From Cladorhizidae sp. MBARI D1340-BT2 (taxonomy: Eukaryota > Porifera > Demospongiae > Poecilosclerida > Cladorhizidae), in the NCBI GenBank assembly GCA_028752905.1, contig JAQNBH010000002.1, positions 32,139,530-32,203,529 of the forward strand: DNA of 64,000 nt, read 5' to 3'. Shown one piece after another: positions 40,497 through 57,100 of this stretch; position 1 is the first letter of the stretch; every line of letters starts with the position of its first letter. The notes below the pieces were generated by a model. The model was not told where the DNA came from. It made no database searches and saw only the letters and a program-made list of their open reading frames with translations. The translations under genes and the position numbers were made by a program.

Positions 40497-43400
40497 AGTC
40501 TCAATACCTACTAGCACTTACTACTAGTAATATAATACACACACAACAGGAATAATACACAAATCACTCAATACTTACTAGCACTTACTACTAGTAATAT
40601 AATACACACACAACAGGAATAATGCAGCACATCACTCAATACCTACTAGCACTTGCTACTAGTAATATAATACACACACAACAGGAATAATACACACATC
40701 ACTCAATACCTACTAGCACTTACCACTAGTAATATAATACACACACAACAGGAATAATGCAGCACATCAATCAATACTTACTAGCACTTACTACTAGTAA
40801 TATAATACACACACAACAGGAATAATGCAGTACATCACTCAATACCTACTAGCACTTACTACTAGTAATATAATACACACACAACAGGAATACTGCAGCA
40901 CATCACTCAATATCTACAAGCACTTACTACTACTAGTAATATAATACACACACAACAGGAATAATGCAGCACATCACTCAATACTTACTAGCACTTACTA
41001 CTAGTAATATAATACACACACAACAATAATAATGCACACATCACTCAATACCTACTAGCACTTACTACTATTAATATAATACACACACAACAGGAATAAT
41101 GCAGCACATCACTCAATACTTGCTAGCACTTACTACTAGTAAGATAATACACACACAACAGGAATAATGTAGCACATCACTCAATACACTTACTAGCACA
41201 TACTACTAGTAATATAATACACACACAACAGGAATAATGCATCATATCACTCAATACCTACTAGCACTTACTACTAGTAATATAATACACACACAACAGG
41301 AATAATGCATCACATCACTCAATACTTACTAGCACTTACTACTTGTAATATAATACACACAAAACAGGAATAATACACACATCAATCAATATCTACTAGC
41401 TCTTACTACTAGTAATATAATACACACACAACAGGAATAATGCATCACATCACTCAATACTTACTAGCACTTACTACTTGTAATATAATACACACACAAC
41501 AGGAATAATGTACACATCATTCAATACCTACTAGAACTTACTACTAGTTATATAATACATACACAACAGGAATAATGCGGCACATCACTCAATACTTACT
41601 AGCACTTACTACTAGTAATATAATACACACACAAAAGGAATAATGCACACATCAATCAATACCTACTCACACAACAGGAATGATGCATCACATCACTCAA
41701 TACCTACAAGCACTTACTACTAGTAATATAATACACACAGAACAGGAATAATACGCACATCACTCAATACCTACTAGCACTTACCACTAGTAATATAATA
41801 CACACACAACAGAAATAATGCAGCACATCAATCAATACTTACTAGGACTTACTACTAGTAATATAATACACACACAACAGGAATAATACACACATCACTC
41901 AATACTTACTAGGACTTACTTCTATTAATTTAATATACACACAACACGAATAATGCAGCACATCACTCAATACCTACTAGCACTTACTACTAGTAATATA
42001 ATACACACACAACAGGAATAATGGACACAACACTCAATACCCACTAGCACTTACTACTAGTAATATAATACACACACAACAGGAATAATGGACACAACAC
42101 TCAATACCCACTAGCACTTACTACTAGTAATATAATACACACACAACAGGAATAATGGACACAACACTCAATACCTACTTGCACTTACTACTGGTAATAT
42201 AATACACACACAACAGGAATAATTCTCACATCACTCAATACCTACTAGCACTTACTACTAGTAATATAATACACACACAACAGGAATAATGAAGCACATC
42301 ACTCAATACCTACTACCACTTACTACTATTAATATAATACACACATAACAGGAATAATGCAGCACATCACTCAATACCTACTAGCACTTACCACTAGTAA
42401 TATAATACACACACAACAGGAATAATGCAGCACATCACTCAATACCTACTAGCACTTACCACTAGTAATATAATACACACACAACAGGAATAATGCATCA
42501 CATCACTCAATACCTACTAGCACTTACCACTAGTAATATAATACACACACAACAGGAATAATGAAGCACATCACTCAATACCTACTAACACTTACAACTA
42601 GTAATATAATACACACACAACAGGAATAATGCAGCACATCAATCAATACTTACTAGCACTTACTACTAGTAATATAATACACACACAACAGGAATAATGC
42701 ACAAATCACTCAATACCTACTAGCACTTGCTACTAGTAATATAATACACACACAACAGGAATAATAACCACATCACTCAATACCTACTAGCACTTACCAC
42801 TAGTAATATAATACAAACACAACAGAAATAATGCAGCACATCAATCAATACTTACTAGCACTTACTACTAGTAATATAATACATACACAACAGGAATAAT
42901 ACACACATCACTCAATACTTACTAGCACTTACTTCTATTAATATAATACACACACAACAGGAATAATGCAGAACATCACTCAATACCTACTAGCACTTGC
43001 TACTAGTAATATAATACACACACAACAGGAATAATTCTCACATCACTCAATACTTATTAGCACTTACTATTAGTAATATAATACACAAACAACAGGAATA
43101 ATGCAGCACATCAATCAATACCTACTAGCACTTGCTACTAGTAATACAATACACACACAACAGGAATAATGCATCACATCACTCAATACTTATTAGCACT
43201 TACTATTAGTAATATAATACACACACAACAGGAATAATGCAGCACATCACAAAATATCTACAAGCACTTACTACTAGTAATATAATACACACACAACAGG
43301 AATAATGCAGCACATCACTCAATACTTACTAGCACTTACTACTTATAATATATAATATAATACACACACAACAGGAATAATGCACACATCATTGAATACC

Positions 43401-45145
43401 TACTAGCACTTAATACTAGTAATATAATAAACACAACAGGAATAATGCATCACATCACTCAATACTTATTAGCACTTACTATTAGTAATATAATACACAC
43501 ACAACAGGAATAATGCAGCACATCACTCAATACTTATTAGCACTTACTATTAGTAATATAATACACACACAAATATAATACACACACAACAGGAATAATG
43601 CAGCACATCACTCAATACTTACTAGCACTTACTACTAGTAATATAATACACACACAACAGAAATAATGCATCACATCACTCAATACTTACTAGCACTTAC
43701 TACTAGTAATATAATACACACACAACAGGAATAATGCATCACATCACTCAATACTTACTAGCACTTACTACTTGTAATATAATACACACACAACAGAAAC
43801 ACATCAACCAATACTTACTAGCACTTGCTACTAGTAATATAATACACACACAACAGGAATAATGCATTACATCACTCAATACCAACTAGCACTTACTACT
43901 ATTAATATAATACACACACAACAGGAATAATGCAGCACATCATTCAATACCTACTAGCACTTACTAGTAGTAATATAATACACACACAACAGGAATAATG
44001 TAGCACATCAATCAATACTTACTAGCACTTACTACTAGTAATATAATACACACACAACAGGAATAATGCAGCACATCACTCAATACTTACTAGCACTTAC
44101 TTCTATTAATATAATACACACACAACAGGAATAATGCAGCACATCACTCAATACTTACTAGCACTTACTACTAGTAATATAATACACACATAACAGGAAT
44201 AATGCTCACATCACTCAATACCAACTAGCAATTACTACTATTAATATAATACACACACAACAGGAATAATGCAGCACATCACTCAATACTTACTAGCACT
44301 TACTACTAGTAATATAATACACACACAACAGGAATAATGCTCACATCACTCAATATCTACTAGCACTTACTACTAGTAATATAATAAACACAACAGGAAT
44401 AATGCATCACATCACTCAATACTTATTAGCACTTACAATTAGTAATATAATACACACACAACAGGAATAATGGACACAACACTCAATACCTACTAGCACT
44501 TACTACTAGTAATATAATACACACACAACAGGAATAATGCAGCACATCACACAATAACTACAAGCACTTACTACTAGTAATATAATACACACACAACAGG
44601 AATAATGCATCACATCACTCAATACCTACTAGCACTTACTACTTATAATATAATACACACACAACAGGAATAATGCACACATCATTCAATACCTACCTAG
44701 TTATATAATACACACACAACAGGAATAATGCAGCACATCACTCAATACTTACTAGCACTTATTACTAGTAATATAATACACACACAACAGGAATAATGCA
44801 GCACTTCACTCAATACCTATTACCACTTACTACTAGTAATATAATACACACACAACAGGAATAATGCAGCACATCAATCAATACTTACTAGCACTTGCTA
44901 CTAGTAATATAATACACACACAACAGGAATAATCAACACATCACTCAATACCTACTAGCACTTACTACTATTAATATAATACACACACAACAGGAATAAT
45001 GCAGCACATCACTCAATACTTACTAGGACTTACTACTAGTAATATAATACACACACAACAGGAATAATACACACACCACTCAATACTTACTAGGACTTAC
45101 TTCTATTAATATAATACACACACAACAGAAATAATGCAGCACATC
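40497..45145 (-). repeat. ~68-bp satellite, left arm
   Basis: About seventy copies of a unit with ctactagcacttactactag, taatataatacacacacaac and aggaataatgcagcacatca. Copies vary in the block after ggaataat. The unit here is the reverse complement of the unit right of 45146. Copies are more diverse than in the right arm, with no long exact block duplication noticed apart from a few identical neighbouring units near 42020-42180. Confidence 0.95.
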
Positions 45146-45160
45146 ATTATATTACTAGTA
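45135..45160. other. inversion junction of the satellite
   Basis: The left-arm unit ends in gcagcacatca and is followed without spacer by ttatattactagtagtaag in the opposite orientation. The switch is inside a unit, at about 45145-45147. Confidence 0.9.
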
Positions 45161-48100
45161 GTAAGTCCTAGTAAGTATTGAGTGATGTGCTGCATTAGTC
45201 CTGTTGTGTGTGTATTATATTAATAGTAGTAAGTGCTAGTAGGTATTGAGTGATGTGTGTATTATTCCTGTTGTGTGTGTATTATATTACTAGTAGGAAG
45301 TCCTAGTAAGTATTGAGTGATGTTTGGATTATTCCCGTTGTGTGTGTATTATATTACTAGTAGCAAGTGCTAATAAGTATTGAGTGATGTGATGCATTAT
45401 TCCTGTTGTGTTTATTATATTACTAGTAGTAAGTGCTAGTTGGTATTGAGTGATGTGAGAATTATTCCTGTTGTGTGTGTATTATATTACTAGTAGTAAG
45501 TGCTAGTAAGTATTGAGTGATGTGCTGCATTATTCCTGTTGTGTGTGTATTATATTAATAGTAGTACGTTCTAGTAGGTATTGAGTGATGTGTGGATTAT
45601 TCCTGTTGTGTGTGTATTAAATTACTAGTAGCAAGTGCTAGTAAGTATTGATTGATGTGCTGCATTATTTCTGTTGTGAGTGTATTATATTACTAGTAGT
45701 AAGTGCTAGTAAGTATTGAGTGATGTGCTGCATTATTCCTGTTGTGTGTGTATTATATTACTAGTAGTAAGTGCTAGTAGGTATTGAGTGATGTGCGTAT
45801 TATTCCTGTTGTGTGTGTATTATATTACTAGTAGCAAGTGCTAGTAGGTATTGAATGGTGTGATGCATTATTCCTGTTGTGTGTGTATTATATTACTAGT
45901 AGTAAGTGCTAGTAAGTATTGAGTGATGTGCTGCATTATTCCTGTTGTGTGTGTATTATAATATTAATAAAGTAAGTGCAAGTAGGTATTGAGTGTTGTG
46001 TCCATTATTCCTGTTGTGTGTGTATTATATTACTAGTAGTAAGTGCTAGTAGGTATTGAGTGATGTGCTGCATTATTCCTGTTGTCTGTATATTATATTA
46101 ATAGAAGTAAGTTCGAGTAAGTATTGAGTGATGTGTGTATTATTCCTGTTGTGTGTGTATTATATTACTAGTAGTAAGTCCTAGTAAGTATTGAGTGATG
46201 TGCTGCATTATTCCTGTTGTGTGTGTATTATATTAATAGTAGTACGTTCTAGTAGGTATTGAGTGATGTGTGGATTATTCCTGTTGTGTGTGTATTATAT
46301 TACTAGTAGCAAGTGCTAGTAAGTATTGATTGATGTGCTGCATTATTTCTGTTGTGTGTGTATTATATTACTAGTGGTAAGTGTTAGTAGGTATTGAGTG
46401 ATGTGCGTATTATTCCTGTTGTGTGAGTATTATATTACTAGTAGCAAGTGCTAGTAAGTATTGAGTGATGTGATGCATTATTCCTGTTGTGTGTGTATTA
46501 TATTACTAGTAGTAAGTGCTAGTAGGTATTGAGTGATGTGCTTCATTATTCCTGTTGTGTGTGTATTATATTACTAGTAGTAAGTGCTAGTAAGTATTGA
46601 GTGATGTGATGCATTATTCCTGTTGTGTGTGTATTATATTACAAGTAGTAAGTGCTAGTAGGTATTGAGTGATGTGCTGCATTATTCCTGTTGTGTGTGT
46701 ATTATATTACTAGTAGTAAGTGCTAGTAGGTATTGAGTGATGTGCTTCATTATTCCTGTTGTGTGTGTATTATATTACTAGTAGTAAGTGCTAGTAAGTA
46801 TTGAGTGATGTGATGCATTATTCCTGTTGTGTGTGTATTATATTACTAATAGTAAGTGCTAATAAGTATTGAATGATGTGTGCATTATTCCTGTTGTGTG
46901 TGTATTATATTACTAGTAGTAAGTGCTAGTAGGTATTGAGTGATGTGATGCATTATTCCTGTTGTGTGTGTATTATATTAATAGTAGTATGTGCTAGTAG
47001 GTATTGAGTGATGTGTGGATTATTCCTGTTGTGTGTGTATTATATTACTAGTAGCAAGTGCTAGTAAGTATTGATTGATGTGCTGCATTATTTCTGTTGT
47101 GTGTGTATTATATTACTAGAGGTAAGTGCTAGTAAGTATTGAGTGATGTGCTGCATTATTCCTGTTGTGTGTGTATTATATTACTAGTAGTAAGTGCTAG
47201 TAGGTTTTGAGTGATGGGCTGCATTATTCCTGTTGTGTGTGTATTATATTACTAGTAGTAAGTGCTAGTAGGTATTGAGTGATGTGTGTATTATTCCTGT
47301 TGTGTGTGTATTATATATTACTAGTAGCAAGTGCTAGTCGGTATTGAGTGATGTGCTGCATTATTCCTGTTGTGTGTGTATTATATTACTAGTAGTAAGT
47401 GCTAGTAGGTATTGAGTGATGTGATGCATTATTCCTGTTGTGTGTGTATTTATTACTAGTAGTAAGTGCTAGTAGGTATTGAGTGATGGGCTGCATTATT
47501 CCCGTTGTGTGTGTATTATATTAATAGAAGTAAGTCCTAGTAAGTATTGAGTGATGTGTGTATTATATTACTAGTAGCAAGTGCTAGTAAGTATTGATTG
47601 ATGTGCTGCATTATTTCTGTTGTGTGTGTATTATATTACTAGTGGTAATTGCTAGTAGGTATTGAGTGATGTGTGTATTATTCCTGATGTGTGTGTATTA
47701 TATTACTAGTAGTAAGTTCTAGTAGGTATTGAATGATGTGTGCATTATTCCTGTTGTGTGTGTATTATATTATAAGTAGTAAGTGCTAGTAAGTATTGAG
47801 TGATGTGATGCATTATTCCTGTTGTGTGTGTATTATATTACTAGTAGTAAGTGCTAGTAGATATTGAGTGTTGTGCTGCATTATTCCTGTTGTGTGTGTA
47901 TTATATTACTAGTAGTAAGTGCTTGTAGATATTGTGTGATGTGCTGCATTATTCCTGTTGTGTATGTATTATATTACTAGTAGTAAGTGCTAGTAGGTAT
48001 TGAGTGATGTGTGCATTATTCCTGATGTGTGTGTATTATATTACTAGTAGTAAGTGCTAGTAGATATTGAGTAATGTGCTGCATTATTACTGTTGTGTGC

Positions 48101-51100
48101 GTATTATATTACTAGTAGTAAGTGCTAGTAGGTATTGAGTGATGTACTGCATTATTCCTGTTGTGTGTGTATTATATTACTAGTAGTAAGTGCTAGTAAG
48201 TATCGATTGATGTGCTGCATTATTTCTGTTGTGTGTGTATTATATTACTAGTAGTAAGTGCTAGTAGGTATTGAGTGATGTGTGTATTATTCCTGTTGTG
48301 TATGTATTATATTACTAGTAGTAAGTGCTAGTAAGTATTGAGTGATGTGATGCATTATTCCTGTTGTGTGTGTATTATATTACTAATAGTAAGTGCTAAT
48401 AAGTATTGAATGATGTGTGCATTATTCCTGTTGTGTGTGTATTATATTACTAGTAGTAAGTGCTAGTAGGTATTGAGTGATGTGCTGCATTATTCCTGTT
48501 GTCTGTATATTATATTAATAGAAGTAAGTTCGAGTAAGTATTGAGTGATGTGTGTATTATTCCTGTTGTGTGTGTATTATATTACTAGTAGTAAGTCCTA
48601 GTAAGTATTGAGTGATGTGCTGCATTATTCCTGTTGTGTGTGTATTATATTAATAGTAGTACGTTCTAGTAGGTATTGAGTGATGTGTGGATTATTCCTG
48701 TTGTGTGTGTATTATATTACTAGTAGCAAGTGCTAGTAAGTATTGATTGATGTGCTGCATTATTTCTGTTGTGTGTGTATTATATTACTAGTGGTAAGTG
48801 TTAGTAGGTATTGAGTGATGTGCGTATTATTCCTGTTGTGTGAGTATTATATTACTAGTAGCAAGTGCTAGTAAGTATTGAGTGATGTGATGCATTATTC
48901 CTGTTGTGTGTGTATTATATTACTAGTAGTAAGTGCTAGTAGGTATTGAGTGATGTGCTTCATTATTCCTGTTGTGTGTGTATTATATTACTAGTAGTAA
49001 GTGCTAGTAAGTATTGAGTGATGTGATGCATTATTCCTGTTGTGTGTGTATTATATTACAAGTAGTAAGTGCTAGTAGGTATTGAGTGATGTGCTGCATT
49101 ATTCCTGTTGTGTGTGTATTATATTACTAGTAGTAAGTGCTAGTAGGTATTGAGTGATGTGCTTCATTATTCCTGTTGTGTGTGTATTATATTACTAGTA
49201 GTAAGTGCTAGTAAGTATTGAGTGATGTGATGCATTATTCCTGTTGTGTGTGTATTATATTACTAATAGTAAGTGCTAATAAGTATTGAATGATGTGTGC
49301 ATTATTCCTGTTGTGTGTGTATTATATTACTAGTAGTAAGTGCTAGTAGGTATTGAGTGATGTGATGCATTATTCCTGTTGTGTGTGTATTATATTAATA
49401 GTAGTATGTGCTAGTAGGTATTGAGTGATGTGTGGATTATTCCTGTTGTGTGTGTATTATATTACTAGTAGCAAGTGCTAGTAAGTATTGATTGATGTGC
49501 TGCATTATTTCTGTTGTGTGTGTATTATATTACTAGAGGTAAGTGCTAGTAAGTATTGAGTGATGTGCTGCATTATTCCTGTTGTGTGTGTATTATATTA
49601 CTAGTAGTAAGTGCTAGTAGGTATTGAGTGATGGGCTGCATTATTCCTGTTGTGTGTGTATTATATTACTAGTAGTAAGTGCTAGTAGGTATTGAGTGAT
49701 GTGTGTATTATTCCTGTTGTGTGTGTATTATATATTACTAGTAGCAAGTGCTAGTCGGTATTGAGTGATGTGCTGCATTATTCCTGTTGTGTGTGTATTA
49801 TATTACTAGTAGTAAGTGCTAGTAGGTATTGAGTGATGTGATGCATTATTCCTGTTGTGTGTGTATTTATTACTAGTAGTAAGTGCTAGTAGGTATTGAG
49901 TGATGGGCTGCATTATTCCCGTTGTGTGTGTATTATATTAATAGAAGTAAGTCCTTGTAAGTATTGAGTGATGTGTGTATTATATTACTGGTAGCAAGTG
50001 CTAGTAAGTATTGATTGATGTGCTGCATTATTTCTGTTGTGTGTGTATTATATTACTAGTGGTAATTGCTAGTAGGTATTGAATGATGTGTGCATTATTC
50101 CTGTTGTGTGTGTATTATATTATAAGTAGTAAGTGCTAGTAAGTATTGAGTGATGTGATGCATTATTCCTGTTGTGTGTGTATTATATTACTAGTAGTAA
50201 GTGCTAGTAGATATTGAGTGTTGTGCTGCATTATTCCTGTTGTGTGTGTATTATATTACTAGTAGTAAGTGCTTGTAGATATTGTGTGATGTGCTGCATT
50301 ATTCCTGTTGTGTATGTATTATATTACTAGTAGTAAGTGCTAGTAGGTATTGAGTGATGTGTGCATTATTCCTGATGTGTGTGTATTATATTACTAGTAG
50401 TAAGTGCTAGTAGATATTGAGTAATGTGCTGCATTATTACTGTTGTGTGCGTATTATATTACTAGTAGTAAGTGCTAGTAGGTATTGAGTGATGTACTGC
50501 ATTATTCCTGTTGTGTGTGTATTATATTACTAGTAGTAAGTGCTAGTAAGTATCGATTGATGTGCTGCATTATTTCTGTTGTGTGTGTATTATATTACTA
50601 GTAGTAAGTGCTAGTAGGTATTGAGTGATGTGTGTATTATTCCTGTTGTGTATGTATTATATTACTAGTAGTAAGTGCTAGTAAGTATTGAGTGATGTGA
50701 TGCATTATTCCTGTTGTGTGTGTATTATATTACTAATAGTAAGTGCTAATAAGTATTGAATGATGTGTGCATTATTCCTGTTGTGTGTGTATTATATTAC
50801 TAGTAGTAAGTGCTAGTAGGTATTGAGTGATGTGATGCATTATTCCTGTTGTGTGTGTATTATATTACTTATTACTAGTAGTAAGTGCTAGTAGGTATTG
50901 AGTGATGTGTGGATTATTCCTGTTGTGTGTGTATTATATTACTAGTAGGAAGTGCTAGTAAGTATTGATTGATGTGCTGCATTATTTCTGTTGTGTGTGT
51001 ATTATATTACTAGAGGTAAGTGCTAGTAAGTATTGAGTGATGTGATGCATTATTCCTGTTGTGTGTGTATTATATTACTAGTAGTAAGTGCTAGTAGGTA

Positions 51101-54100
51101 TTGAGTGATGGGCTGCATTATTCCTGTTGTGTGTGTATTATATTACTAGTAGTAAGTGCCAGTAGGTAATGATTGATGTGTGCATTATTCCTGTTGTGTG
51201 TGTATTATATTACTAGTAGTAAGTGCCAGTAGGTATTGAGTGTTGTGTCCATTATTCCTGTTTTGTGTGTATTATATTACTAATAGTAAGTGCTAATAAG
51301 TATTGAGCGATGTGATGCATTATTCCTGTTGTGTTTATTATATTACTAGTAGTAAGTGCTAGTTGGTATTGAGTGATGTGAGAATTATTCCTGTTGTGTG
51401 TGTATTATATTACTAATAGTAAGTGCTAATAAGTATTGAATGATGGGTGCATTATTCCTGTTGTGTGTGTATTATATTACTAGTAGTAAGTGCTAGTAGG
51501 TATTGAGTGATGTGATGCAATATTCCTGTTGTGTGTGTATTATATTAATAGTAGTAAGTGCTAGTAGGTATTGAGTGATGTGTGGATTATTCCTGTTGTG
51601 TGTGTATTATATTACTAGTAGGAAGTGCTAGTAAGTATTGATTGATGTGCTGCATTATTCCTGTTGTGTGTGTATTATATTACTAGTAGTAAGTGCTAGT
51701 AGGTATTGAGTGATGTGATGCATTATTCCTGTTGTGTGTGTATTTATTACTAGTAGTAAGTGCTAGTAGGTATTGAGTGAGGTGCTGCATTATTCCTGTT
51801 GTGTGTGTATTATATTAATAGAAGTAAGTCCTAGTAAGTATTGAGTGATGTGTGTATTATATTACTAGTAGCAAGTGCTAGTAAGTATTGATTGATGTGC
51901 TGCATTATTTCTGTTGTGTGTGTATTATATTACTATATAGTAGTAAGTGCTAGTAAGTATTGAGTGATGTGCTGCATTATTCCTGTTGTGTGTGTATTAT
52001 ATTACTAGAAGTAAGTGCTAGTAGGTATTGAGTGTTGTGCTGCATTATTCCTGTTGTGTGTGTATTATATTACTAGTAGTAAGTGCTTGTAGATATTGTG
52101 TGATGTGCTGCATTATTCCTGTTGTGTGTGTATTATAATATTAATAAAGTAAGTGCAAGTAGGTATTGAGTGTTGTGTCCATTATTCCTGTTGTGTGTGT
52201 ATTATATTACTAGTAGTAAGTGCTAGTAGGTATTGAGTGATGTGCTGCATTATTCCTGTTGTGTGTGTATTATATTACTAGTAGTAAGTCCTAGTAAGTA
52301 TTGAGTGATGTGCTGCATTATTCCTGTTGTGTGTGTATTATATTAATAGTAGTACGTTCTAGTAGGTATTGAGTGATGTGTGGATTATTCCTGTTGTGTG
52401 TGTATTATATTACTAGTAGCAAGTGCTAGTAAGTATTGATTGATGTGCTGCATTATTTCTGTTGTGTGTGTATTATATTAATAGTGGTAAGTGTTAGTAG
52501 GTATTGAGTGATGTGCGTATTATTCCTGTTGTGTGAGTATTATATTACTAGTAGCAAGTGCTAGTAAGTATTGAGTGATGTGATGCATTATTCCTGTTGT
52601 GTGTGTATTATATTACTAGTAGTAAGTGCTAGTAGGTATTGAGTGATGTGCTTCATTATTCCTGTTGTGTGTGTATTATATTACTAGTAGTAAGTGCTAG
52701 TAAGTATTGAGTGATGTGATGCATTATTCCTGTTGTGTGTGTATTATATTACAAGTAGTAAGTGCTAGTAGGTATTGAGTGATGTGCTGCATTATTCCTG
52801 TTGTGTGTGTATTATATTACTAGTAGTAAGTGCTAGTAGGTATTGAGTGATGTGCTTCATTATTCCTGTTGTGTGTGTATTATATTACTAGTAGTAAGTG
52901 CTAGTAAGTATTGAGTGATGTGATGCATTATTCCTGTTGTGTGTGTATTATATTACTAATAGTAAGTGCTAATAAGTATTGAATGATGTGTGCATTATTC
53001 CTGTTGTGTGTGTATTATATTACTAGTAGTAAGTGCTAGTAGGTATTGAGTGATGTGATGCATTATTCCTGTTGTGTTTGTATTATATTAATAGTAGTAT
53101 GTGCTAGTAGGTATTGAGTGATGTGTGGATTATTCCTGTTGTGTGTGTATTATATTACTAGTAGCAAGTGCTAGTAAATTGATTGATGTGCTGCATTATT
53201 TCTGTTGTGTGTGTATTATATTACTAGTAGTAAGTGCTAGTAGGTATTGAGTGATGGGCTGCATTATTCCTGTTGTGTGTGTATTATATTACTAGTAGTA
53301 AGTGCTAGTAGGTATTGAGTGATGTGTGTATTATTCCTGTTGTGTGTGTATTATATATTACTAGTAGCAAGTGCTAGTCGGTATTGAGTGATGTGCTGCA
53401 TTATTCCTGTTGTGTGTGTATTATATTACTAGTAGTAAGTGCTAGTAGGTATTGAGTGATGTGATGCATTATTCCTGTTGTGTGTGTATTTATTACTAGT
53501 AGTAAGTGCTAGTAGGTATTGAGTGATGGGCTGCATTATTCCCGTTGTGTGTGTATTATATTAATAGAAGTAAGTCCTAGTAAGTATTGAGTGATGTGTG
53601 TATTATATTACTAGTAGCAAGTGCTAGTAAGTATTGATTGATGTGCTGCATTATTTCTGTTGTGTGTGTATTATATTACTAGTGGTAATTGCTAGTAGGT
53701 ATTGAGTGATGTGTGTATTATTCCTGATGTGTGTGTATTATATTACTAGTAGTAAGTTCTAGTAGGTATTGAATGATGTGTGCATTATTCCTGTTGTGTG
53801 TGTATTATATTATAAGTAGTAAGTGCTAGTAAGTATTGAGTGATGTGATGCATTATTCCTGTTGTGTGTGTATTATATTACTAGTAGTAAGTGCTAGTAG
53901 ATATTGAGTGTTGTGCTGCATTATTCCTGTTGTGTGTGTATTATATTACTAGTAGTAAGTGCTTGTAGATATTGTGTGATGTGCTGCATTATTCCTGTTG
54001 TGTATGTATTATATTACTAGTAGTAAGTGCTAGTAGGTATTGAGTGATGTGTGCATTATTCCTGATGTGTGTGTATTATATTACTAGTAGTAAGTGCTAG

Positions 54101-57100
54101 TAGATATTGAGTAATGTGCTGCATTATTACTGTTGTGTGCGTATTATATTACTAGTAGTAAGTGCTAGTAGGTATTGAGTGATGTACTGCATTATTCCTG
54201 TTGTGTGTGTATTATATTACTAGTAGTAAGTGCTAGTAAGTATCGATTGATGTGCTGCATTATTTCTGTTGTGTGTGTATTATATTACTAGTAGTAAGTG
54301 CTAGTAGGTATTGAGTGATGTGTGTATTATTCCTGTTGTGTATGTATTATATTACTAGTAGTAAGTGCTAGTAAGTATTGAGTGATGTGATGCATTATTC
54401 CTGTTGTGTGTGTATTATATTACTAATAGTAAGTGCTAATAAGTATTGAATGATGTGTGCATTATTCCTGTTGTGTGTGTATTATATTACTAGTAGTAAG
54501 TGCTAGTAGGTATTGAGTGATGTGCTGCATTATTCCTGTTGTCTGTATATTATATTAATAGAAGTAAGTTCGAGTAAGTATTGAGTGATGTGTGTATTAT
54601 TCCTGTTGTGTGTGTATTATATTACTAGTAGTAAGTCCTAGTAAGTATTGAGTGATGTGCTGCATTATTCCTGTTGTGTGTGTATTATATTAATAGTAGT
54701 ACGTTCTAGTAGGTATTGAGTGATGTGTGGATTATTCCTGTTGTGTGTGTATTATATTACTAGTAGCAAGTGCTAGTAAGTATTGATTGATGTGCTGCAT
54801 TATTTCTGTTGTGTGTGTATTATATTACTAGTGGTAAGTGTTAGTAGGTATTGAGTGATGTGCGTATTATTCCTGTTGTGTGAGTATTATATTACTAGTA
54901 GCAAGTGCTAGTAAGTATTGAGTGATGTGATGCATTATTCCTGTTGTGTGTGTATTATATTACTAGTAGTAAGTGCTAGTAGGTATTGAGTGATGTGCTT
55001 CATTATTCCTGTTGTGTGTGTATTATATTACTAGTAGTAAGTGCTAGTAAGTATTGAGTGATGTGATGCATTATTCCTGTTGTGTGTGTATTATATTACA
55101 AGTAGTAAGTGCTAGTAGGTATTGAGTGATGTGCTGCATTATTCCTGTTGTGTGTGTATTATATTACTAGTAGTAAGTGCTAGTAGGTATTGAGTGATGT
55201 GCTTCATTATTCCTGTTGTGTGTGTATTATATTACTAGTAGTAAGTGCTAGTAAGTATTGAGTGATGTGATGCATTATTCCTGTTGTGTGTGTATTATAT
55301 TACTAATAGTAAGTGCTAATAAGTATTGAATGATGTGTGCATTATTCCTGTTGTGTGTGTATTATATTACTAGTAGTAAGTGCTAGTAGGTATTGAGTGA
55401 TGTGATGCATTATTCCTGTTGTGTGTGTATTATATTAATAGTAGTATGTGCTAGTAGGTATTGAGTGATGTGTGGATTATTCCTGTTGTGTGTGTATTAT
55501 ATTACTAGTAGCAAGTGCTAGTAAGTATTGATTGATGTGCTGCATTATTTCTGTTGTGTGTGTATTATATTACTAGAGGTAAGTGCTAGTAAGTATTGAG
55601 TGATGTGCTGCATTATTCCTGTTGTGTGTGTATTATATTACTAGTAGTAAGTGCTAGTAGGTATTGAGTGATGGGCTGCATTATTCCTGTTGTGTGTGTA
55701 TTATATTACTAGTAGTAAGTGCTAGTAGGTATTGAGTGATGTGTGTATTATTCCTGTTGTGTGTGTATTATATATTACTAGTAGCAAGTGCTAGTCGGTA
55801 TTGAGTGATGTGCTGCATTATTCCTGTTGTGTGTGTATTATATTACTAGTAGTAAGTGCTAGTAGGTATTGAGTGATGTGATGCATTATTCCTGTTGTGT
55901 GTGTATTTATTACTAGTAGTAAGTGCTAGTAGGTATTGAGTGATGGGCTGCATTATTCCCGTTGTGTGTGTATTATATTAATAGAAGTAAGTCCTAGTAA
56001 GTATTGAGTGATGTGTGTATTATATTACTAGTAGCAAGTGCTAGTTAGTATTGATTGATGTGCTGCATTATTTCTGTTGTGTGTGTATTATATTACTAGT
56101 GGTAATTGCTAGTAGGTATTGAGTGATGTGTGTATTATTCCTGATGTGTGTGTATTATATTACTAGTAGTAAGTTCTAGTAGGTATTGAATGATGTGTGC
56201 ATTATTCCTGTTGTGTGTGTATTATATTATAAGTAGTAAGTGCTAGTAAGTATTGAGTGATGTGATGCATTATTCCTGTTGTGTGTGTATTATATTACTA
56301 GTAGTAAGTGCTAGTAGATATTGAGTGTTGTGCTGCATTATTCCTGTTGTGTGTGTATTATATTACTAGTAGTAAGTGCTTGTAGATATTGTGTGATGTG
56401 CTGCATTATTCCTGTTGTGTATGTATTATATTACTAGTAGTAAGTGCTAGTAGGTATTGAGTGATGTGTGCATTATTCCTGATGTGTGTGTATTATATTA
56501 CTAGTAGTAAGTGCTAGTAGATATTGAGTAATGTGCTGCATTATTACTGTTGTGTGCGTATTATATTACTAGTAGTAAGTGCTAGTAGGTATTGAGTGAT
56601 GTACTGCATTATTCCTGTTGTGTGTGTATTATATTACTAGTAGTAAGTGCTAGTAAGTATCGATTGATGTGCTGCATTATTTCTGTTGTGTGTGTATTAT
56701 ATTACTAGTAGTAAGTGCTAGTAGGTATTGAGTGATGTGTGTATTATTCCTGTTGTGTATGTATTATATTACTAGTAGTAAGTGCTAGTAAGTATTGAGT
56801 GATGTGATGCATTATTCCTGTTGTGTGTGTATTATATTACTAATAGTAAGTGCTAATAAGTATTGAATGATGTGTGCATTATTCCTGTTGTGTGTGTATT
56901 ATATTACTAGTAGTAAGTGCTAGTAGGTATTGAGTGATGTGATGCATTATTCCTGTTGTGTGTGTATTATATTACTTATTACTAGTAGTAAGTGCTAGTA
57001 GGTATTGAGTGATGTGTGGATTATTCCTGTTGTGTGTGTATTATATTACTAGTAGGAAGTGCTAGTAAGTATTGATTGATGTGCTGCATTATTTCTGTTG